From Oscillospiraceae bacterium (GTDB taxonomy: Bacteria; Bacillota; Clostridia; Oscillospirales; Oscillospiraceae), in assembly GCA_031264545.1 (NCBI GenBank), contig JAISDV010000171.1, forward strand, positions 1 through 15,060: DNA of 15,060 nt. The letters run 5' to 3'. Below are positions 1 through 4,135 of the stretch, one piece after another (within the stretch, counting starts at the first letter, position 1; each line of letters starts with the position of its first letter). The notes beneath the pieces were generated by a model that saw nothing but the letters and a program-made list of their open reading frames with translations, did no database searches and was not told the DNA's origin. A program made the position numbers and the translations under genes.

Positions 1-16
1 CAGCTTAATCCCATAC

Positions 17-35
17 AAAAAGCCTCGAAACGGGG
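17..35 (-). terminator. Weak intrinsic terminator read leftwards
   Basis: On the minus strand CCCCG-TTT-CGAGG forms a 5-bp hairpin (one G-T wobble) followed directly by C and TTTTT. It lies about 40 bp beyond the stop codon of the leftward coding remnant at 74-232, which is where a terminator for that frame would be expected. The stem is short, so this is only a candidate. Confidence 0.35.
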
Positions 36-73
36 AATTAACCGCAGAACAAAGGGTTTTTAACAGCATATTA

Positions 74-232
74 TCAAAGTTCAGAATAACGATTGAGCAT
101 GTTAATCGCCGTATAAAACTCTTCAAGATTTTGCAAATACTCTATCGTAATAAACAGCGTAAGCATTTCCTCCGCGTCTCGCTTATTTGTGGTTTCTATA
201 ACTTCGATTCTCAGTTTTAGGACAGAGCTATT
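74..232 (-). pseudogene. Leftward coding remnant or very small gene
   Basis: An open minus-strand frame of 52 codons ends in TGA at 74-76. Its translation looks like real protein (RIEVIETTNKRDAEEM then LTLFITIEYLQNLEEFYTAI), helical and with biased composition, unlike random frames nearby. The only ATG in frame is at 166, which would give 30 residues (MLTLFITIEY...). The GGAGG before it is too close to serve as a normal ribosome binding site. Upstream the frame closes with TAA at 233-235, right at the DUF2828 gene, so no full-length gene fits. A small terminator follows at 17-35. I do not recognise the family. It may be the 3' end of a gene cut off when the DUF2828-rtcB pair arrived, or a short peptide gene. 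Confidence 0.3.
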
Positions 233-252
233 TTATTGTAGGAGGGATTTTC

Positions 253-1710
253 ATGTTGGAATTCCTGAAGAGCGAAGCGAACAAAACCTATACGGAGAAC
301 GGCGCCGTTACATACGCGACCACATATTCCGATTGCCTCGATCTTTTCGCAACGATCGGCGCGCTGCGCCGCGAGAGCGACAATGAGCTTATCTGCCGTT
401 TCACGCGGGCCTATGCGGAAAATCCCGATTGCGCCATGAAAACGCTGTTCTTTGCCCGTGATGTGCGAGGCGGTTTGGGTGAGAGACGGGTGTTCCGTAC
501 CATCCTGCGCTGGCTTGCCGAGAATAAGGCGGACTCGGTTATAAAAAACATCTCCTTTGTCGCTGAATTCGGACGCTTCGACGATCTGCTGACGCTGCTT
601 GGCACGCCCTGTGAAAAGTCTGCGCTCGGTTACATAAAGACTCAGCTGGAAAATGACCTCGCGGCGCTTGAGGATAACGGCGCGGTATCGCTGCTGGCAA
701 AATGGCTGCCCTCTGTCAACACCACCAGTGCCGAGACGGTAAAAAACGCCAAGCTGATCGCCCGCCGTCTTGGAATGACGGATGCGGCCTACCGCAAGAT
801 GCTGTCCCGTCTGCGCGGGCATATCCGCATTATCGAAAACAATCTGCGGGAACGGGACTACAGCTTCGATTACGCCAAACAGCCCTCCAAGGCCATGTAC
901 AAATACCGCAAGGCTTTTTTGCGAAACGATGGAGAGCGGTACCGCGCTTTCATGGAGAAGGTATCCTCCGGGGAAGTGAAGCTTCATATCGGGACGCTGA
1001 CGCCTTATGAGATCATCGCGCCGTTTTTCAAGGAGACTGTCCCGGAAGACCAGCGCAGGAGCATCGACGTCACATGGAACGCTCAGGAAGATTTCACAGA
1101 CGGTGAGAACGCGCTGGTCGTCGTCGACGGTTCCGGCTCCATGTACTGCGGCGGGGATCCTCTGCCTGCGGCGGTGGCGCTGTCGCTGGGAGTCTATTTC
1201 GCCGAACGCAGCACCGGCGCGTTTCGAAATCATTTTATCACTTTTTCGGAGAAGCCTCAGCTTGTGGAGATCAAAGGCAGAGACATTCTGGACAAAATCC
1301 GTTACTGCCATGATTTCAATGAAGTGGCCAATACCAGCATCCAGAAGGTATATGAGCTTATCTTAAGCACCGCGGTCAAAAACCGTGTGCCGCAGAGCGA
1401 ACTGCCATCCACCCTATACTTCATCTCTGATATGGAGTTTGACTGCTGCACCGCCGACGCAGGGCTCACGAACTTTGAATACGCCAAACAGCTCTTCGCC
1501 CGGCATGGCTACGTGCTTCCCGGAATCGTATTCTGGAATGTTGCCAGCCGCAGCCGGCAGCAGCCCGTCACGCAAAACGCGCAGGGCGTGGCGCTGGTAT
1601 CGGGCTGCACGCCGCGCGTCTTTGCCATGCTTGCCTCCGGCACGCTGTCCCCCTATGCCTGCATGATGGAGGTGCTGGGGAGCGAGCGTTATGTGAAGAT
1701 CGTTGCCTGA
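253..1710 (+). CDS. DUF2828 (TROVE/Ro60-related) protein with vWA domain
   Basis: A 485-residue protein of the DUF2828 family, distantly related to TROVE-domain Ro60/Rsr proteins that bind Y RNAs and misfolded small RNAs. The N-terminal part has the family hallmarks: TENGAVTYATTYSDCLDLF (14-32), a KTLFFARDVRGGLGERRVFR stretch, and a KWLPSVNTTSAET motif followed by helices. The C-terminal part is a von Willebrand A fold with a complete MIDAS, DGSGSM at 292-297, and the later strand YFISDMEFD that normally supplies further metal-site residues. The start is fixed by GGAGGG 7 bp before the ATG. The gene is followed 118 bp downstream, on the same strand, by rtcB, so the two are probably co-transcribed. 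By analogy with Rsr-RtcB operons it likely presents or scaffolds RNA substrates in the cytoplasm. That role is inference; the biochemistry of bacterial DUF2828 proteins is not known to me. Confidence 0.85.
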   Translation: MLEFLKSEANKTYTENGAVTYATTYSDCLDLFATIGALRRESDNELICRFTRAYAENPDCAMKTLFFARDVRGGLGERRVFRTILRWLAENKADSVIKNISFVAEFGRFDDLLTLLGTPCEKSALGYIKTQLENDLAALEDNGAVSLLAKWLPSVNTTSAETVKNAKLIARRLGMTDAAYRKMLSRLRGHIRIIENNLRERDYSFDYAKQPSKAMYKYRKAFLRNDGERYRAFMEKVSSGEVKLHIGTLTPYEIIAPFFKETVPEDQRRSIDVTWNAQEDFTDGENALVVVDGSGSMYCGGDPLPAAVALSLGVYFAERSTGAFRNHFITFSEKPQLVEIKGRDILDKIRYCHDFNEVANTSIQKVYELILSTAVKNRVPQSELPSTLYFISDMEFDCCTADAGLTNFEYAKQLFARHGYVLPGIVFWNVASRSRQQPVTQNAQGVALVSGCTPRVFAMLASGTLSPYACMMEVLGSERYVKIVA

Positions 1711-1828
1711 TACTGGGAACTATACCATTTTTCATGACAGAAGTATGGCGCTTGGGATATGCCGCTGCTATGCGCAGCCCATCTGTCCTGCATGCGCCAT
1801 GCTTCGCCATATCTGAGGAGAGAACATC
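1711..1828 (+). other. Structured spacer between DUF2828 gene and rtcB; possible RNA element
   Basis: This spacer has several inverted repeats that compete with each other. TATGGCG (1744-1750) can pair with CGCCATA (1805-1811). ATGGCGC (1745-1751) can instead pair with GCGCCAT (1794-1800). GCTGC (1764-1768) and GCAGC (1774-1778) form a perfect hairpin with a 5-nt loop, GACAG (1736-1740) can meet CTGTC (1783-1787), and GCATG/CATGC (1790-1802) form a small hairpin. The outer stem ends 4 nt before the rtcB ribosome binding site GAGGAGAG (1815-1822), so pairing could control access to it. It could also be a processed small RNA, as Y-RNA-like genes sit beside Ro60/RtcB genes elsewhere, but no tRNA-like T-loop (GGTTCRA) is visible. 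Function is inferred only from position and pairing. Confidence 0.4.
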
Positions 1829-3037
1829 ATGATACCTGTACAGGGCCTTTATAACACGGCTGTCTGCTACTGCAAAGAATTAGAAAAAGTGGCCGAGGGA
1901 CAGATCAAAGCCGTTTGTGATCAACCGGCCTTTGCAGAATGCAAAATTTGCATCATGCCGGACGTCCACGCCGGCATGGGCTGCACCATTGGCACAACCA
2001 TGACGCTCACCGATAAGGTGGTGCCCGGCATGGTCGGCGTCGACATCGGCTGCGGGATGGAAACCGTCCAAATTGCAGAGACGGAAATTGATTTTGAAAA
2101 GCTTGATACGCTGATCCGGGCAGAAATTCCCTGCGGCCGCGAAATACGAGTCATCCGCCACCCGCTGAACGAGGAAATTGACCTGACCGGGCTTCGCTGC
2201 GCCGTGTACGTCAATCTGGAGCGCGCCCGGCGCAGCATCGGTACGCTGGGCGGCGGCAACCATTTTATAGAGGTCGGCCGCGGCTCGGATGGAACACTCT
2301 ATCTGGTCGTACACTCCGGCAGCCGCCATATAGGCAACGAGGTGGCCAAGTACTACCAGGACGAGGGGTTTCGTGCGCTCTGCGGCAGCGCTCGCTTTCA
2401 GATTGATGAAACGATCGCGCGTATGAGGGCCGAGGGTAATACCAAGGAAATCCATAAAACCGTTAAACAGCTGAAAGCGCGCCGTGCCATGCTGACGCCG
2501 ATGCCCAAGGATTTGGCATATGTGGAAGGCCCGCTGTTCGACGACTATATCCGCGATATGAAACTTATCCAGCGGTTCGCCATTTTGAACCGCAAGGCGA
2601 TGACGGATGTCATCCTGGGCGGCATGGGATTGACCCCCGTCGCGGAATTTACGACCATACACAATTACATCGACACGGACGCAATGATCCTCCGCAAGGG
2701 CGCGGTGTCCGCGAAAAAGGGAGAAAAACTGCTGATTCCCATCAACATGCGCGACGGCAGCCTGATTTGCGTCGGGAAAGGAAACGAGGACTGGAACTGT
2801 TCCGCGCCTCACGGGGCCGGCCGGCTCATGAGCCGAAGAGATGCTTTCGACCGCCTTTCCATGGAAGAATACAAGGCGGAGATGACCGGCGTCTATACGA
2901 GCTGCGTCGTTCCGGCCACGCTGGACGAGTCGCCTATGGCCTATAAGAGCATGGATGAGATCGTGGCGCAAATTTCCCCAACGGCTGAAATTGTTGAGCG
3001 CATCAAGCCCGTATATAACTTCAAGGCCACAGAGTAA
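1829..3037 (+). CDS. rtcB: RNA-splicing ligase RtcB
   Basis: A 402-residue RtcB, the GTP- and Mn2+-dependent ligase that joins RNA 2',3'-cyclic-phosphate (or 3'-phosphate) ends to 5'-OH ends. It acts in RNA repair. All core motifs are present: DVHAG (45-49), GVDIGCGM (70-77, metal ligands D72 and C75), GTLGGGNHF (138-146, ligand H145), HSGSR (162-166), HNY (278-280), RKGA (289-292) and the guanylylation motif HGAGR, with H328 the expected GMP acceptor. Length matches the E. coli enzyme (about 408). The start has GAGGAGAG about 6 bp upstream. No archease or RtcA gene lies in the window, so it is either self-sufficient or served from elsewhere. It directly follows the DUF2828 gene, suggesting that the pair handles damaged or cleaved cytoplasmic RNAs such as tRNAs. 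Confidence 0.95.
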   Translation: MIPVQGLYNTAVCYCKELEKVAEGQIKAVCDQPAFAECKICIMPDVHAGMGCTIGTTMTLTDKVVPGMVGVDIGCGMETVQIAETEIDFEKLDTLIRAEIPCGREIRVIRHPLNEEIDLTGLRCAVYVNLERARRSIGTLGGGNHFIEVGRGSDGTLYLVVHSGSRHIGNEVAKYYQDEGFRALCGSARFQIDETIARMRAEGNTKEIHKTVKQLKARRAMLTPMPKDLAYVEGPLFDDYIRDMKLIQRFAILNRKAMTDVILGGMGLTPVAEFTTIHNYIDTDAMILRKGAVSAKKGEKLLIPINMRDGSLICVGKGNEDWNCSAPHGAGRLMSRRDAFDRLSMEEYKAEMTGVYTSCVVPATLDESPMAYKSMDEIVAQISPTAEIVERIKPVYNFKATE

Positions 3038-3451
3038 AGAACAAAAGAAAATACCGTGATGGGACTGATTCTATACGCGAACAGGGCGCTGAACATACCG
3101 GGATAAACCGGGTTACGAGGTTGTTTGCTTAACGACCGGTATCGTCTCCATGTTCATTCCTTCCGCATAAGGGAAACCTCTCAAACAAGATGTCGCGCGA
3201 TAATTTTACGGAGCGGGAAGCGCAGGAGAGTAAAGCTTCTTCCGGCGGCGGGGAATTGAGCATAAGCGAGCGACTATTCGGAAGCTGATATTCGAAAGTG
3301 ACGGCCATCCAATGATTCGGGCGGCGTGCTTTCGTTAGCATTTTCGTTAGCGTTTTCATTATAAAATAATGCTAACGGCGGTGGTAAATCTGCCAATGGC
3401 GTATGAATAATTTAGAGCGGTCAAAACCCGCAAACCATTGAGAATACAGGA
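3038..3451. other. Long intergenic region without a convincing gene
   Basis: About 410 bp between rtcB and the tRNA terminator. I see no coding frame with a ribosome binding site. Visible structure: ATACCGG (3095-3101) and CCGGTAT (3136-3142) form a 7-bp inverted repeat closing a 48-nt unit soon after the rtcB stop. CTTCCG (3239-3244) pairs with CGGAAG (3279-3284). CGTTAGC repeats lie at 3333-3377. The composition is AT-richer than the uvrA-mreB run. It may hold the 3' end of the rtcB transcript or a small RNA, but no promoter was found. Confidence 0.5.
3333..3377. repeat. CGTTAGC direct and inverted repeats
   Basis: CGTTAGCATT (3333-3342) is followed by a second CGTTAGC (3345-3351). The exact inverse AATGCTAACG occurs at 3368-3377, so either left copy can pair with the right one (10 bp or 7 bp). 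The middle is AT-rich (ATTATAAAATAAT). It could be a protein-binding site, a hairpin or a decayed mobile-element end. No neighbouring gene identifies it. Confidence 0.5.
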
Positions 3452-3482
3452 AACCCCCGTAGTTTCAAGGACTACGGGGGTT
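3452..3482 (-). terminator. Intrinsic terminator of the serine tRNA transcript
   Basis: AACCCCCGTAG (3452-3462) and CTACGGGGGTT (3472-3482) form an 11-bp perfect stem with a 9-nt loop, 8 bp beyond the encoded CCA of tRNA-Ser(GCU) when read leftwards. The T-run after the hairpin is short on both strands, but the stem is very stable. It may act in both directions and also end rightward transcripts from rtcB. Confidence 0.75.
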
Positions 3483-3490
3483 CTGTTTTG

Positions 3491-3582
3491 TGGCGGAGAA
3501 GCGGGGATTTGAACCCCGGCGACGCTATAAACGCCCTACTCCCTTAGCAGGGGAGCCCCTTCGGCCTCTTGGGTACTTCTCC
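3491..3582 (-). tRNA. tRNA-Ser (GCU anticodon)
   Basis: The minus strand gives a 92-nt class II tRNA with acceptor stem GGAGAAG/CTTCTCC, discriminator G and encoded CCA (3491-3493). The anticodon arm is CTCCC-CTGCTAA-GGGAG (anticodon GCT at 3546-3548 on the plus strand as agc). A long variable arm typical of serine follows, then a perfect T arm CGGGG-TTCAAAT-CCCCG. It reads AGC/AGU codons. It lies 65 bp downstream of the other serine tRNA and is probably made from the same promoter. Confidence 0.95.
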
Positions 3583-3647
3583 ATATCGAAAGAAATCCGC
3601 TATATATGCACCGGGCTCCAATTTCCGCATCGAAGCTTCTTTGAGAA

Positions 3648-3733
3648 TGGCGGAGAGAGAGGGATTCGAACCCCCGGTGCTTTCGCACAACGGTTTTCAA
3701 GACCGTCACCATCGACCACTCGGACATCTCTCC
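3648..3733 (-). tRNA. tRNA-Ser (UGA anticodon)
   Basis: The minus strand gives an 86-nt class II tRNA with acceptor GGAGAGA/TCTCTCC, discriminator G and encoded CCA (3648-3650). The anticodon arm is ACGGT-CTTGAAA-ACCGT (anticodon TGA). The variable arm hairpin GTGC-GAAA-GCAC marks it as serine, and the T arm has the GGTTCGAATCC core. It is the first gene of a leftward two-tRNA unit. Confidence 0.95.
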
Positions 3734-3750
3734 GTTTCGGCCGCTTTGGT

Positions 3751-3779
3751 ATAATAACACAATATCTCAGCACTGTCAA
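3751..3779 (-). promoter_or_regulatory. Sigma-A promoter for the serine tRNAs
   Basis: On the minus strand TTGACA (3774-3779) and TATTAT (3751-3756) are separated by exactly 17 bp, close to the housekeeping consensus and fitting a strongly expressed tRNA unit. The start of transcription would fall about 10 bp before the tRNA-Ser(UGA) 5' end at 3733. Confidence 0.85.
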
Positions 3780-3841
3780 CTGATTTGAACAGCGCATTTG
3801 CCATACTCCGGTGTCCGGTTTTTTTGCGCTGAAAAGTGCCC

Positions 3842-3870
3842 TTGAATTGTTAAAGCCTTTGGGATATAAT
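3842..3870 (+). promoter_or_regulatory. Sigma-A promoter for uvrA
   Basis: TTGAAT (3842-3847) and a perfect TATAAT (3865-3870) are 17 bp apart. Transcription would start near 3877, inside the first leader repeat, leaving a 5' untranslated leader of about 260 nt before uvrA. I see no LexA box of the GAAC-N4-GTTC type next to it, so SOS control is not supported by the sequence. The promoter lies back to back with the tRNA promoter, with a 7-bp inverted repeat CAGCGCA/TGCGCTG (3790-3796, 3825-3831) between them. Confidence 0.7.
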
Positions 3871-3871
3871 A

Positions 3872-3945
3872 AAAAATAGTTTCTATGAAACTATTTTTTA
3901 CGCGCATGTGTGCACTGTGTGCGCACGCGCTTGAATTTAATGCCG
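3872..3945 (+). repeat. Leader direct repeat, copy 1
   Basis: First copy of a 74-bp repeat that recurs 127 bp downstream with 4 differences. It begins with AAAAATAGTTTC-TAT-GAAACTATTTTT, a 12-bp A/T-flanked hairpin that resembles a two-way terminator. It continues at 3900-3930 with an almost unbroken alternation of purines and pyrimidines (one break at 3915/3916), a pattern able to adopt Z-DNA. It starts directly after the uvrA -10 box. Confidence 0.9.
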
Positions 3946-3970
3946 CGGCGCGGAATGCGCCGCATGGCAG

Positions 3971-4003
3971 TTTTTCTGGTTTGCCTGCGACACACCAGAA
4001 AAA
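3971..4003 (+). promoter_or_regulatory. Hairpin competing with second leader hairpin
   Basis: TTTTTCTGGT (3971-3980) and ACCAGAAAAA (3994-4003) are a perfect 10-bp inverted repeat with a 13-nt loop. Its right arm shares AAAAA (3999-4003) with the hairpin that opens repeat copy 2, so the two stems cannot fully form together. A further 7-bp GC hairpin, GCGGCGC/GCGCCGC (3945-3963), lies just upstream. This is the layout of an RNA attenuator, but the regulatory role is inference. Confidence 0.4.
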
Positions 4004-4072
4004 TAGTTTCTATGAAACTATTTTTTACGCGCATGTGTGCACTGCGCGCGCACGCGCTTGGCTTTAATGCCG
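3999..4072 (+). repeat. Leader direct repeat, copy 2
   Basis: Second copy of the 74-bp repeat, 70 of 74 bases identical to copy 1. The differences are two T-to-C changes in the alternating tract (4045, 4047) and two bases at 4061-4062. The hairpin and the alternating tract (4027-4057) are kept. It ends 63 bp before the uvrA start codon. Unlike copy 1 it has no -10 box in front. Confidence 0.9.
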
Positions 4073-4135
4073 GTACGGAAATCGGCGCTTTCACGCGCGG
4101 CCGGTAAAGAGAATTTTCCCAAAGGATCAGGATTT

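Noticed and set aside
1734..1832. 32-codon frame in the DUF2828-rtcB spacer overlapping the rtcB start as ATGA
   Set aside because: No ribosome binding site before the ATG at 1734, and the sequence is better explained by the inverted repeats. Kept only as a note in the spacer finding.
3129..3359. 76-codon minus-strand frame after rtcB
   Set aside because: No ribosome binding site before its ATG, unusual composition and no recognisable motif; it runs through the inverted-repeat region.
3038..3582. Integration site (duplicated tRNA-Ser 3' end) flanking the RNA-repair pair
   Set aside because: No copy of the tRNA 3' terminal sequence was found to the left and there is no integrase.
3780..3900. 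LexA/SOS box upstream of uvrA
   Set aside because: Looked for GAAC-N4-GTTC; the single GAAC at 3787 has no partner half-site.
3885..4067. 60-codon frame starting in leader repeat copy 1
   Set aside because: The two repeat copies are read in different frames, there is no ribosome binding site, and the translation is low-complexity; most likely non-coding leader.
3872..4072. CRISPR-like array
   Set aside because: Only two 74-bp repeats with one structured spacer and no cas genes; unit length and hairpin layout do not fit.
4037..4135. Possible 33-residue N-terminal extension of UvrA from an ATG inside the leader repeat
   Set aside because: No ribosome binding site, sequence derives from the repeat, and UvrA normally starts at the downstream methionine with the standard 940-residue length.
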